Positions 13,990 to 25,326 of a stretch of 64,000 nt of DNA are shown here, piece by piece. Numbering within the stretch: the first letter of the stretch is position 1; each line of letters opens with the position of its first letter. The stretch covers positions 208,539,001 through 208,603,000 of the forward strand of contig NC_092336.1 of assembly GCF_046630445.1 (NCBI RefSeq), written 5' to 3'. The DNA is from Rutidosis leptorrhynchoides (taxonomy: Eukaryota; Streptophyta; Magnoliopsida; Asterales; Asteraceae). Under the pieces are notes generated by a model. The model did no database searches, was not told the DNA's origin, and was given only the letters and a program-made list of their open reading frames with translations. Both the position numbers and the translations under genes were made by a program.

Positions 13990-14215
13990 TTTCAAAATCT
14001 GATCGGCAGGGACACGGGCACACGACGACCCTTTGTTACCTTTGTCAACCTACCAACCCACCCCGAAAGGCTGATGCCAGACAATTACCTCTACTGGGAA
14101 ACTAACTATGTGACAGACTCGAGCAAGACTTGAACCTGCGTCAATCTCCAAATAGCTTCCACATGGTTGGCTCCCAATATCAAAGACACGGGTACCACTG
14201 AGCTACTAACTCATT
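13990..14215 (-). mobile_element. tRNA-derived SINE (minus strand)
   Basis: Read on the minus strand it has an A box TAGCTCAGTGGTACC (about 14,190-14,206) and a B box GGTTCAAGTCTTG (about 14,122-14,136). The spacing and order are those of a tRNA-like head, followed by a non-tRNA body to about 13,990. The 3' limit and target duplication are unclear. Confidence 0.7.
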
Positions 14216-14404
14216 GATTCACTATCTATAAACAACTACTCTCAGCTATATATTACAATCACGAATAATGCCACTGTTAGTTCACTCCATTCACCTTCCT
14301 CTTGATTAGTTGAAAAACAAAGTGAAGACTTGATTTGGTCATCTCAAAATAGAAATCTCAACGTTTAAAGTGAGATGGAGAAAATATATATATACCATAT
14401 AGTA

Positions 14405-14600
14405 ACCACAGGTGGTCATGAAGTGGTTAGGTCTATTCTTTCAGAATGAAGGTTATAAGTTAAAATCCTTGAAGCTGAAAAAATTAATCTCTCATTTCTA
14501 CAAAGATTCACTCACGATAACTTCGGGTTGCACGTTTTATAAAGCGGGGCGAAAACCTAGGAAATTATATATAGATTTATTATTTACAATAAAAAATTGT
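14405..14600 (+). mobile_element. Possible degenerate SINE
   Basis: GGTCATGAAGTGGTTAGGT followed about 35 bp later by GGTTATAAGTTAAAATCC resembles eroded A and B boxes. There is no clear duplication at the ends. Confidence 0.3.
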
Positions 14601-14646
14601 TTCATGACCTAAGTACAAATCAATAAAAAAATCTCAATTAAACTAA

Positions 14647-15025
14647 GACTGGTAATAAAGCGGCGTGACTTTCATCTCGTCAAGTGAGGTAGCAGCGTCT
14701 AACGGTATCTGACGCCTCCATCGCAGCGTCAGAAAGTGACGGATGAGGGCGTCAATCGATTATTTGATGGAAGAGAGAGGGAGTGTGAGGCTAGGAGGGG
14801 ACCAATCAGGTTGAGAGAGAGAATATATATTTGTTATTTATTTATTTTTTCATACCCAATTTCCAATCAGATTTTATCACATCACCCTTCAAATATTTGA
14901 CACAAAAACTTGATATTTTGGGTTAACGAGGGTTAGATACAGTCACAGTCAAAAACCAACTTTTTCACCAAAAAGTGCACAATCCGACTCTGACGTCACA
15001 GTCACATTCACCGTTGTAAATAGTC
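14647..15025. mobile_element. MITE, possibly PIF/Harbinger, in STK19 upstream region
   Basis: The left end GACTGGTAATAAAGCGGCG and the reversed right end GACTATTTACAACGGTGAA form an imperfect inverted repeat. The flanking trinucleotides are TAA (14,644-14,646) and TGA (15,026-15,028), close to the TWA duplication of Harbinger. Its right end is only 212 bases before the STK19 start codon. Confidence 0.45.
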
Positions 15026-15091
15026 TGATCTATCTCCATTTAGGACCATGGACAATAATAAAAGCTTATTTCCCAGCTAACAAATACTACC

Positions 15092-15199
15092 TTTAAATAC
15101 CTGGCTGTTTGCAAATTGCAATTCTTTAGGCAACTCATTTTCATATTTCTACTTGTTAAAATCGGTTAACAACAGAAATCAAAATTCGCAAAACCCTAA
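15092..15199 (+). promoter_or_regulatory. STK19 core promoter: TATA-like box and telo-box
   Basis: TTTAAATA at 15,092-15,099 is a plausible TATA element. AAACCCTAA at 15,191-15,199, about 40 bases before the start codon, is a telo-box. Confidence 0.5.
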
Positions 15200-15237
15200 C
15201 AAAATACAAACAAAAACTTCCGAATTCATACAATTTA

Positions 15238-17909
15238 ATGGAAATCAGTAACAACAATTCATCAACACCACGGAAACGTCAACGAATTGAAGATGATACC
15301 GTACCTGAATCTCATGATCCCGCCCAATCTCTTTCGTTAGGTTAATTTCTATTTCGTTCTTTATTAATTGTATCGTTAATTAATTAATATGAATAAATGA
15401 ATAATTGAATTGATAATGTCAATTATAATGTAGAAAGTTCTCTTATATTCAGTGATACTATGGCTGCTCTTAACATGATGCGTGCACAATTTCCTCGTAA
15501 TGATAAGGTATTATACTAATTACATTTTCGATTAATTATATGTAATGTATGGTGAAATTGTGTTCGCAGTCACTTTAATTTAATCCGAACTTATTTATTA
15601 TTATAGGTTACTATTGAGCCGTTTATCTTACGATCACAATTATACAGCAGTATTAAGGATAGAACACAAGTTGATAGAGAATTAGAGGTTTGCTGTATTG
15701 TGTTTTATACTATCGGCTTGAAATGATTATATTACTATATGTTAGTTTCTATATATGAATCATGAATGTATGCAATGTTACTTGATTTGCATATATGTGT
15801 GGAATGTTAGTTCTGCTTTGATAGTTGGGATTATCATGTGTACTTGAAATTATATACCTGCTTGGCATTTTATGCTCAGTCGTTGAGGAGGGAGAAAGTT
15901 GTGCGCATTTTCAAATTAAATACCGGACAGGATGATCATGCTGTTATATTTATGGAAGATTATTTGAACCAGGTCAGTGACATTGTTTGATGATTGTTTC
16001 TCATTTGCTAGAGTTGATTTGGATATTTATTATATTTTTTAACATTTTAATAATGATATGTCTCTTTAGTAGATTTATTTTGTAAGGACTATCTTTATAT
16101 ATAATCTAATAAGACTTCTAAATTAGCATTTTAGTAGTCCTATTACATTTATACACAGTATATGAATGAAAAAACGTTACGTTGTTTATAGATGAAGCGA
16201 GCCGTGAAAAGCATGGAAACAAAGAAGCAATGCGTTCTTGATGTTTTTAAGTGGTTTGAAGTGCATGTCATTCATAGCAAGCTTGAACCTTGTATCGGAC
16301 ATCAAGAGCTAGTGCGTTATCTGAATTGACTGGATCTTTATTTTTGATAAATTAAGTTTGACTGTATCGTAAAGTAAAGAGTGATAAAGAATATATTTAT
16401 GTGTCATAATATATATACATTGTTCACTATGCGGGTGTTTATTTGAACTAACTTCTAAAATAGAATTCTCTTGACTAAAGTTGTTGGTTGTGCTACATTG
16501 TAGTGGTCACTTTTGTCTATAGGAGGAAAAGTCAAAGACGGAGACATATCTCTCTTGATAAACGCGGGTCTTCTGGTAAGTAAATTTGGTAATCATCACT
16601 TAAGTTCTTGCAGGTATACTTTTGTGTTGAGTAGAGGTCCCAAAACACAATTCTTGTCCGTTATTTTCTTATTGATGGTTAGGGCCTCTAATATGATTGC
16701 TAAATTTGTCTCATCCATAATATGACATTAAAGTTTTGTATCAAATGAACAAGGAGGTTTTATGCAATAAATGTACTGTTTGGGACACTTTTGACCTTTT
16801 TTAATCGCTTCTTTTCAAGCTACAATTTTACTCATTTGACCCATAGAGATTAACTGTATCCTAAATTGACACATTTATAAGTTAATTGTTCCAAACTGCA
16901 AGCTTCATGTAATGTTGCATGAGTATGAGGAAATAACTGTTGGTGGTTGTACGTATTCCCAAGGATGCAAATATTTTTTCTAAATAACATCTGATCTATA
17001 GATACATGTCTGGTTTGTTAGTGCCACTTAGGTTTTTTCTTAACTTCGCATTGCAATAATGTTTGAATGTATTCCATTAATCAGAGCTGGCTCTGTTTTT
17101 GGTTGGCACAATATCAACTTTCAACTTTCTGTTCTTAATTTATGGTGCTACCTTTTTCAGACTCGTCAGCTTATTGATCCCGATATGTACTGGTTTGCAA
17201 TCCCATATATTGGTTCTGTACTGAAGGGCCTCACACAGGTACATAATGGTTCTTGTATGTGTATTTCTTTAACATCATACTAATCTAGTATTGCAATAGA
17301 CAGACTAATGTGAGTGGTTTTGGTCATATAACAGTATTATAACATTTGAATGGAAAAAGAAATAAAGTATATGAGGGGAACACCACATATGGTTTAAAGT
17401 TAGAAGATCTTAGTTAAACGTTATTTCTTAGTTTACGTGACAACATTGTACATGAATGGCGCTTCCTATTTTCTCTTGCATCTACTTTCTTTGAAATTTG
17501 GACCAAAAACTTGTTCACTGCTGCTTATATTTAGAAATGGTTCTTCTCTGTATGGTACGAAAGAAGTTTTTACAGTTAAAAATAGTTATCATGTATATAA
17601 ATTCATATTCATTTATATAAGCATGGTTGCAGCACTTTTCTTACATTATGCTAGAATTCTAGTACGACCTTATGGGTAAAAATTTGTATTTGTATGAATG
17701 GGTCATGTTATTTTCAGGGAAGAAAGGAGCTATTGTCTCTACTCAACCGTAAAAAATACAAAGAGATGATGCTAGCTCTTCTAGAAAAAAGCCGTCTACG
17801 TTTATCGCCTTTGGATATAAGATTTCATCTTCGCGATCTTCTTGGCTCTGGCCACCTCAAAACCGTTCACACACCTAGTGGTATAGTTATTCGAGTCTCA
17901 AAGGATTAA
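15238..17909 (+). CDS. STK19: STK19-family winged-helix protein
   Basis: Eight exons with GT-AG borders (15,238-15,340; 15,434-15,507; 15,607-15,687; 15,880-15,972; 16,192-16,311; 16,504-16,575; 17,161-17,238; 17,718-17,909) join into 270 residues without a stop. The N-terminus carries a basic TPRKRQR motif, a likely nuclear signal. The C-terminal half aligns from memory with human STK19: the DPDMYWFAIPYIGSVLKGLTQ stretch, then GRKELLSLLNRKKYKEMML and RFHLRDLLGSGHL. STK19 was named a kinase, but recent work shows tandem winged helices that bind DNA and act in transcription-coupled repair with CSA, UVSSA and TFIIH. I see no kinase motifs here. The gene looks intact. A strong splice donor lies just after the stop. 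Confidence 0.92.
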
Positions 17910-17915
17910 AATCAG

Positions 17916-19200
17916 GTAAGCACAATATTATGCGTTTATTACACTTCTATTATTTTCCTTTAACGTAAAAACAATTATGCTTTCAATAGTTCTTGATCAA
18001 CATCTTCAGAGGTTTTTCATTAGTTCTAAAATAAATCTTCGTCTAGCTAATAAACTCACCAGCATAAAATCTGTTATTATCCAATTATATCTTAACCTCT
18101 CCGTTTGTGCTAGTTGTCTTAATTTATGCAAGTGTGTGTTTCTAATAAATAATAGAAAAGGTGTGGTATTTAGTTCTTTCTGTTTACCCTCATGAGTCAC
18201 AGCCTTGTCGAACTTCTCGTGTATACTTTTTTGGGGAATCATCTCAAATTTGTAAATACTTGGAAGATTCCTATTCTTTTAGGCGTTGTTTTAAGTGATT
18301 GTATGAGTTTATGTGATCATAAACAGGTAGTTAGCTGTAAGTAAATCGTAGTAGAAGTTTTTGGATGTGCTTATTGTTTTTTAAGCTTTACCGATATGAG
18401 AGAGTGCATGGGAAGTTGATTCTGTTCGGGAATTAACAAGTGAAATGGCTAAAATGGCATTCTATTATTAGTAAAATGCATCCTATTATTAGTTAAAATG
18501 CATCTTATAAAATAGAGTAAAAGCTTAGTTAGGTTAAAAGAATGTATGTTATTTAAATATTTTATGCTTCTAAAATTAGTATTGTTATCACCACAAATCC
18601 TAGATAATCATACGAACCAACACAGAATTGTTATCCAAACATCAAAAAACTAATTAGTGTGGTTTGCCAGATTCAACTTGCTAATAATAAGTTTCTAAAC
18701 ACAAATCCAAATACCACTAAAGTCTGAAGACATGCTAACCTTTTGCCAATTGCATATATACAACAACAACAAGACCCAATCCCGCACATGCGAGGTATGG
18801 GTAGGTGAGATGTAGACAATCCTTCCTCTACCCGAGAATAGAGGAGAAGTCGTTTCTTTAACCACAGGAAGAGAAAGTCATCCCTCTCTCTACTCCAGGG
18901 TAGAGAGATTGCTTCCGTGGGTGCCTCAGGCCAATAATAAAAAAAAGATAAATAAATAAACAAAAATAAAGAATAATAAAAATAAAAATAAAAATAAAGA
19001 TGAGACGCCATGGAAATGGTATAATCAAATTTCCATCTGCCTGAAATTCAATTTAGGCTCTAAGTAAGCGGTAGTCCTCGCCAATTGCATATATATTTAT
19101 CTAAATACAATTTATAGTAAATTCTACGTTGTGATGAAGCAATTTCAACACTCAGAATCACAAGTGAAATTCTATGATTTTGATGACTTTTTCGTCACAG
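17916..19200 (+). other. Predicted 3' UTR intron of STK19 gene
   Basis: Six bases after the STK19 stop, ATCAG is followed by GTAAGC (donor at 17,916), a near-perfect plant 5' splice site. A plausible acceptor is TTCGTCACAG ending at 19,200. If used, the Au-like SINE lies inside this intron. The junction is too close to the stop codon (under 50 bases) to trigger nonsense-mediated decay. Acceptor choice is a guess. Confidence 0.4.
18761..19079 (+). mobile_element. Au-like SINE with 16-bp target duplication
   Basis: Flanked by GCCAATTGCATATATA (18,745-18,760 and 19,080-19,095). The head ACAACAACAACAAGACCCAA, the ATGGGTAGGTGAGATGTAGA block and the pyrimidine-rich CCTTCCTCTACCCGAGAA block match the Au SINE pattern known from several plant families. 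After an A-rich, simple-repeat stretch (about 18,935-19,000) the element continues about 80 bases to the duplication. Confidence 0.85.
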
Positions 19201-20423
19201 GTTTCACAATTACTGTGAAGATATGCAGGATTCCACTTGAGCAATGAAGTAAGTGGTGTACTGTATTTACAGCATGCTGCAGATGTTATCATGCAGTTAT
19301 CATCTTTTAGTTTGGTGAGCTTATCGGTAACCTCTTTCTCTGATTGATGTGTTGATCGAGTTATTTAATGTGATTATAAACGGCTAAACTTATGCAAATG
19401 AGTTTTCTGGTCATGAGGTTACATGTAGTTATACTGTAACAAAGACCAAATGAGTTGAGAGGGACAGAGGGTCTGTATTCTTTAAATATTGTCTTATTCT
19501 TATGATGATGTAAAAGTTTCATAGAAGTTCCAAGTTTTTTTGGAATCTTGGACAAATTGTGACCCTAGGTTGTTTTGGTAGTTCTGTATACCTTTTTATT
19601 TGAAAAGCAAAATGTTGCAAACATCTGGACATGATGACCATCCTCATGTGATTCATTATTATGATTATGTTTTGTTTGGCATGAATGTCGATATGATATA
19701 ATGTGGGTTGGATGAATCAGCAAGCGCAAAGTTCAGTATCGGTTTGGAGAAAGCATTTGTCGATCTTTCTCTGAAACTTCTCATGTATATGAGACATAAT
19801 CTTTCGTTTCAATGTTCCACGTACTCTAAATAATGTAAAAACCAGACCTGCAAGTCTAACTGTAACAAACCTAACTATGGTGCATTATTCACGAAACCGA
19901 CTGATACACTGCCATCATGTAAACAAAGGCCCTAGTATCTCGTTCAACCTAAACGGGAGTTTTCAACCTTTGATAACACAGCCAACATCCGGGGTTTTCT
20001 CAACCTTCAATGGTACAGCCAACATCGTCGCAAATTGGGTTTCCTTCTAACGTGCGTGTGGTGGCATATGATCACGAAGATGGTTAAGTCTCCTCTGAGT
20101 GATGTCGATATCGCCGTTAAAAAAAAACGTAATTTATCAGTAGAAAATGGAAATGCTAGAACCCGTATTATTAGTAGAACATGTATTATGAACTCTATGG
20201 ATGTCAGTAAATTATGAGTGATTGTTGAATTTACTACACAAATTTCTTGTCACTTCAAATACATATGTGTTTGTAGAAAACTATAAACCGAATGTGTGAA
20301 GGGACGCAAGTAGCCAAGTATGCAATAATACCCGAATGACCACTGTCGACAGCTGAGGTATGTGTTTGTTCGTAATCATGTTACAATATTGAGAAAAACA
20401 TGAAATGCCTTGATACTCCATGT
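19201..20423. other. Intergenic between convergent genes
   Basis: Probably the 3' end of the STK19 transcript followed by spacer and the 3' UTR of the RING gene. A two-copy repeat of about 35 bp (TTTTCAACCTT...ACAGCCAACATC) occurs at about 19,955-20,030. No coding region is convincing. Confidence 0.5.
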
Positions 20424-21227
20424 TTATTGTGTTGAGACGGCATAAATTCTCATAACCTTATCAATCTTGGCCCGACAAACAGGGCAAGTTCCTTGTTTAG
20501 ATTCTATATTATCTAAACACGCCATACAACAAGACATATGTCCACATGGTACACAAGCTCCCTCAACCCGAGCTTCCCAACACACCACACACAACGCATC
20601 ACCACTCTTACTTTCACTCTTTGCAACCAAAACATTACCCGAAACATTAGTAAGATTGTGGTCTTCAATAAAACTGTCATCAATAAGTGGTGGCGCAGAA
20701 GGGGCCCAAGATTCTACTTCAAACGGTCTTTGTTCCTTATTAATGTCCACTTTTTTGCAAACAGACTCATGTTCGGGCTGCCCATTTACCCTTTGATTAC
20801 TACTTTCTTTCGGAGTTGTAGATTTTGGAGCGGTACTCCACCCGTTGAGCCCATCTTCATGTGGATCATTCATCATCCAACCATTGCTACTTGCTTCTGG
20901 ATTTTGAAATTTACTCGAGCCCGAGCCCCATCCGTTATACTCATCATTCGGCTTCTCGTAAGCCCATCCATTGGTATTAATTTCCAGAAAACGAGGTTTG
21001 GATGATGAGCTAAAGCCCCAAACATTGGAATGGCTGTCGGGTGGATCGGGCTCATCACCCCACCCGTTAGTGATTGGGCTAGAACTAGTGGAAGCAAGAG
21101 AGGAACCCCAACCATTAAACTTGGTGTCATCTACGTTATTTCCCCATCCATTTCCTTCACTAGATTCATCTTTTTGGACCCCTCTTTTTAATAAATTAGT
21201 AAGAAAAAATGGTGTTTTCTTTTCCAT
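20424..21227 (-). CDS. RING-finger protein with GW/WG repeats (XBAT34/35 C-terminus-like)
   Basis: An open frame of 267 residues from MEKKTPFF; an in-frame Met 12 codons upstream (21,263) is also possible, but an acceptor-like TTTATACAG just before suggests the gene may begin in an upstream exon. Residues about 25-140 contain seven GW motifs (mostly NGWG) and one VWG in Ser/Pro/Asn-rich, disordered sequence. After APSAPPLIDDS comes a C3HC4 RING at about residues 213-258 (CVVC, CVPCGH, CMAC, CPVC). RING and preceding APSAPP resemble the C-terminal end of XBAT34/35-type ankyrin-RING ubiquitin ligases, but no ankyrin repeats are encoded here or within 3 kb upstream. It probably acts as an E3 ligase; GW repeats can bind Argonaute. 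Either a short paralogue or a gene cut from its 5' exons. Confidence 0.8.
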   Translation of the reverse strand: MEKKTPFFLTNLLKRGVQKDESSEGNGWGNNVDDTKFNGWGSSLASTSSSPITNGWGDEPDPPDSHSNVWGFSSSSKPRFLEINTNGWAYEKPNDEYNGWGSGSSKFQNPEASSNGWMMNDPHEDGLNGWSTAPKSTTPKESSNQRVNGQPEHESVCKKVDINKEQRPFEVESWAPSAPPLIDDSFIEDHNLTNVSGNVLVAKSESKSGDALCVVCWEARVEGACVPCGHMSCCMACLDNIESKQGTCPVCRAKIDKVMRIYAVSTQ

Positions 21228-21322
21228 TGAAGCAAGAAAAAAAATTACCTGTATAAACAACATATCATGAAATCAAATATTCACTTTATAATCTAATGAA
21301 AGAGTTTCTACGTACACATGGA

Positions 21323-21900
21323 TAGGGGTGTGCATAATATCCGAATTCGAATCCGCAATCCAAATTATCCGAAAACCCGATCCGAAAATATCCGAAAATT
21401 CGGATATTCGGATATCCAAAAATGGATATCCGGATTTTTGGATTCGGATATCGGACAGAATATTCAAATTTTTCGGATATTCGGATAATCCGATATCCGA
21501 AATAAAATACACTTATTATTAGTAATATATCACAGTACATCCAAAGTTATAAGAAATATAATAGTACAGGTTAAGCATATAATTAGTATGAATATCTCTA
21601 TATAAACAGCTAACTAGATAATTGTTATGTTTGTGTTACGCTGATGTGTTAATCGTATTTTGAACTTTGTTATGCTTGTTACGATATCCGAATCTGAAAT
21701 TTCGGATATCCGAATTCACTGTCCGGATAATCGTATTAGATACAGTTCGGATATTCGGATAATCCAGTATCCGAATCTGAAATTTCGGATATCCGAATTT
21801 CAAATATCCGAAATTTCGGATTCGGATTTCAGATAGCCGAATTCACTATCCGAATTTTCGGATATCCGAAATTTCGAATATCCGGTTTTGCCCACCCCTA
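21323..21900. mobile_element. hAT-type MITE rich in GGATATCC palindromes
   Basis: A 578-bp element with a perfect 8-bp duplication CACATGGA (21,315-21,322 and 21,901-21,908). Its inverted ends are TAGGGGTGTGCA and, reversed from the right, TAGGGGTGGGCA. Both arms are saturated with ATATCCGAA/TTCGGATAT and GGATATCC motifs. It lies 95 bases upstream of the RING start codon, in the promoter or first intron. Confidence 0.92.
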
Positions 21901-21908
21901 CACATGGA

Positions 21909-22660
21909 TACTGTAGGCACCGACGGATCGAGAAGGGGGCAAGTACCCCTGCCCCTCAACATATCAAAAATGACATTAAAAACATTTTTGTAAAGAATTA
22001 CTTATATGTCATTTTAAAACGACACTGATTAAAGGTGGGTATTTGTTAGTAAATTGAGATTTACACGAGACCCGTACTCAATAAATTTCATTACAACTTA
22101 TATATATTATGATTTATGAGATGCGATTTCCATAGATATAATTCATATGAAATTTCACAAATAGCAAAATTACTATGATTGTGATTTCATATATCTACAC
22201 AATTACAAATGCTTGATTTACTATAATCAAATTAAGTACATCACATGACAATTTTGATTTTGGAATCAATAACGGTAGTAATGTTAAACTGCACGCATAT
22301 AGCAGATCTGATTCATAGAAGATAACGAGGAGCAGATAACATGAATGGATCATCGATCATATGTACCTAAAATTCCGGCAGCTTCTCGAGATATCAAGGA
22401 TGATTGTAGACCACGAAACAGTTGTATGGATCAATTTGCATGTTAAGTTTGATTATACACGAGTTTGGGTTTTATATGATTTGATTATTAAGTTTATCGG
22501 GCCTGTAGGAGTATTTTGGCTGGGCCAAAATGGATTTGACTATCAAGTTTATTGGGCCTTTTGGAGTATTTTACCCTGTTAGCATGATAAGTTTATTGGT
22601 TAAAATATTCTCATTTCTCAAAGTATTTTAACAATATGTTCTCAAAATTCATAATTGTAA
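21909..22660. other. Intergenic; possible transposon scrap
   Basis: A GGGGGCAAGTACCCCTGCCC stretch near 21,937 is common at ends of decayed plant elements, but no partner end was found. The rest is AT-rich with nothing recognisable. Confidence 0.4.
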
Positions 22661-22674
22661 AAGTGTCCTCCGAC

Positions 22675-23550
22675 CACACAGCATGCACCACGAACGGTGC
22701 ATGATGACCTGTGCGGGTTACTGAGATAATCACCGAGACAACCTATTATCCTCGCAATAAGCACTAAACACCACGCACCATTCTTGGTGTGTGGTACTTG
22801 TTGCATTATTATATTAAATGGCCGTATCTTTTGATTTCATGCTCCGATTTTGTCATCGTTTTTTTCTTACATCATGTATTTTCTCGAGATTCATTCATTG
22901 GAAAGCTGATGAAGTGTCAAAAATAATTTTGAAATTAGACCTCATATTGCGATTTACGTTGACGTAGAAAATGTTCGATTTGCGAAATGTGTTGTTTATT
23001 CAAATTGATTGAGGATTTTCATGTACTTTTAGTCAACATTGGTGATAAATTTAACGAATTACAATTAGAATGTTCTATAGTAAGTTATAAGCGGTCAAAG
23101 TAGGTTTAAAAGTTACCCCACGCACAACGCATTGCGCTCATGTTTGGTGCGTGTTGCGATGAAAATAGGTTGTCTCGATGAATACGTCGGTGAAACGCAC
23201 CACGCACGAAGCACCATGCACGGTGTGTGGTGTATGGAAGGTTGCATTTTGCAAATACGATTTTTTGTGGACATATTGTTAAACACTTTGAGAAATTGAG
23301 GCATTTTGAACAATTTCCCTACCTTTTAAATAAGAAATATGGTCAAAATGTCGTAAATTCTTTAACGATATGCACTAAATTTTTTCGAATTCCCTTTTAA
23401 CCTCCTATCCACGCACCACGCATGATGCGTGCAAGTCCGTGTGTGGTGCGTGTTCCCATGACCGTTGGCTTATTTTACCGGCTACACCGTCGGACGCAAC
23501 GCGCAATAAGCAACACGCACGGTGCGTGGTGCGTTGTGTATGGTGCCCAA
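22675..23550. repeat. Tract of GCACCACGCAC/GTGCGTGGTGC inverted repeats
   Basis: Six clusters, near 22,680, 22,765, 23,115, 23,195, 23,410 and 23,500, each pair CACCACGCAC-type and GTGCGTGGTG-type motifs within about 40 bases. They are separated by AT-rich spacers. No terminal repeats or duplications define an element. Confidence 0.7.
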
Positions 23551-24454
23551 AATAAGATAAGATTTCAGGATTAAATTTTCTCACATTTTTCAATTTTTTT
23601 TGGATAACATTTATCTCCTTGTATACAATGACTTATTATCAGTTATTTTCATCATTCAAACAGGCATCATTTGGGTATCTTCCTATGATTTGCATTCCTG
23701 AATGGAACCAGTTCTAGGTCGAAATTCAAAACACAAAATTTTCATTCCTGAAAGGTACCAGAATTTCAGGATAAGATCAAATTTTCAGGATAAGATTTTC
23801 CGACCTTTTCAAAAAAAATTCGGGATAACATTTTATAAACTTTAAATGGATTGCCCTATGATCAATACGTTACAAAAAAAAAAAGAAAAAAACACTTCGG
23901 GCTTGTTTACTTTCTACTTAATGATCTGTTTCTGAACCGCTCTTAATTCAGAAAGTAAAATTGTTGTTTCTTTGTCACTTAATCTGAAATCTGGTCTGTT
24001 TCCAAGAGACATGAAATCAGACACCCCTCCAGAATAAGAGTCAAATGAAAATCGAGACAAATTCAGGAAAAAAAGTAAAAAAAACCCTTCATCTTATCTT
24101 GCATAACCTTTCTCAATATTTGGGAATTGCCAAAAAAAAAAAATTCAAAACACACAATTTAAGAAAAATAGATCTTAAAACATCAATTCATACTAGAGCG
24201 TGCTTGCTCAGAGAATGGTATATTCCCACAGAGCAACAATCGGTGCTGTAAAAGTTGCAGGCATCAAGTTTAAAAACCTTGGTTAACCTGGATGATTTTG
24301 TTTATCCACAGTGTGTAACAAAATTATACTTTAATTTTCTAATTACACGTGGAGAAATGCTTTAGATAAATGACTATGATAAAAGGATTACATGCTGGCT
24401 GGAAGGACGAGATCTCGAATATACATTAGCCTAGTTTAATTTTTTATGTTGGTT
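23551..24454. other. Intergenic, left flank of CACTA element
   Basis: AT-rich sequence with two partial copies of a CAGGATAAGATTTTC motif (about 23,550 and 23,785). I see no gene or defined element. Confidence 0.4.
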
Positions 24455-24489
24455 CACTACTAGAAAATCGATTTTAATGGACGGAGGTT

Positions 24490-24715
24490 TTTCCGGACGA
24501 TGGCCATCGTCCGGGAAGAGCTACTACACGCCAAAAAACGGACCCACTAGCACCTGCATGTTTGACCCACTTTCCCGGACGACTCCAAATCGTCCCGGAA
24601 GATATTATTTAATTATTATTATTTTTGGCTGGAAAATATTTGGCTCCAAAATGTGGAAATTTGGGCGCCTTTTTCTTTCCGGACGATAAATCGTCCGGAA
24701 TGGGTCGTCCGGGAA
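24490..24715. repeat. CACTA 5' subterminal repeats
   Basis: CCGGACGATGGCCATCGTCC (24,495), CCCGGACGACTCCAAATCGT (24,571) and TCCGGACGATAAATCGTCC (24,678), followed by GGGTCGTCCGGGAAAAG, form inverted pairs. In En/Spm such motifs are the binding sites of the TnpA protein. Confidence 0.85.
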
Positions 24716-25326
24716 AAGTTTCGGCAGAAAAGCTGAAACTTGGCTACCTTTTTCTCACTTTCACCTACCAAAAAAACTCACACAACTCCGGTGATATCGA
24801 GCGATTTCCGGCGATTTCCTGCTTCTTCCACACCAAATCCAACAATCTTTCATCCCAATCACTACCAAGGTATGTTCTTCACTTTTTTCTTTTTTAATTT
24901 TGATTCTTTTTCATGTTTAGTTTGTTAAAACCCCAAATCCGAAAATTGGGGTTAACATTTGATAATTGTTGTGATTATATATGTTTTAGCTTATGATTTT
25001 CATGTTTAGTTTGTTACTATGCTTATGTTTGATGATTCCTTGAATATTTTGAGGCTTTAAATCCGAATTTAGTTAGTAAAGTGGTGGGTTTTGTGATGAA
25101 ATTGTCAAGAACATGAAATTGTTGTATGACAATATGTTTAGGTTCATGAATTTCATGCTTAGTTTGTTAAGTTGCTTAAGTTTTGATTATAATTGGTCCT
25201 AAAATCCAATTTTAATTAGTAAATTGATAGGTTTGATGAAGAAAATGTTATGTACATTTTTAATTAGAAAAATTAGTATAAGTATATAATTATAAGTATA
25301 CAAGTATAAGTATATAATTATAAATG

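Noticed and set aside
21937-22020. Terminus of another DNA transposon (GGGGGCAAGTACCCCTGCCC).
   Set aside because: No opposite end or target duplication was found, so only a scrap can be claimed.
22675-23550. CRISPR-like spaced repeats.
   Set aside because: The genome is a plant nucleus, spacing is irregular, and the units are inverted pairs, not direct repeats with unique spacers.
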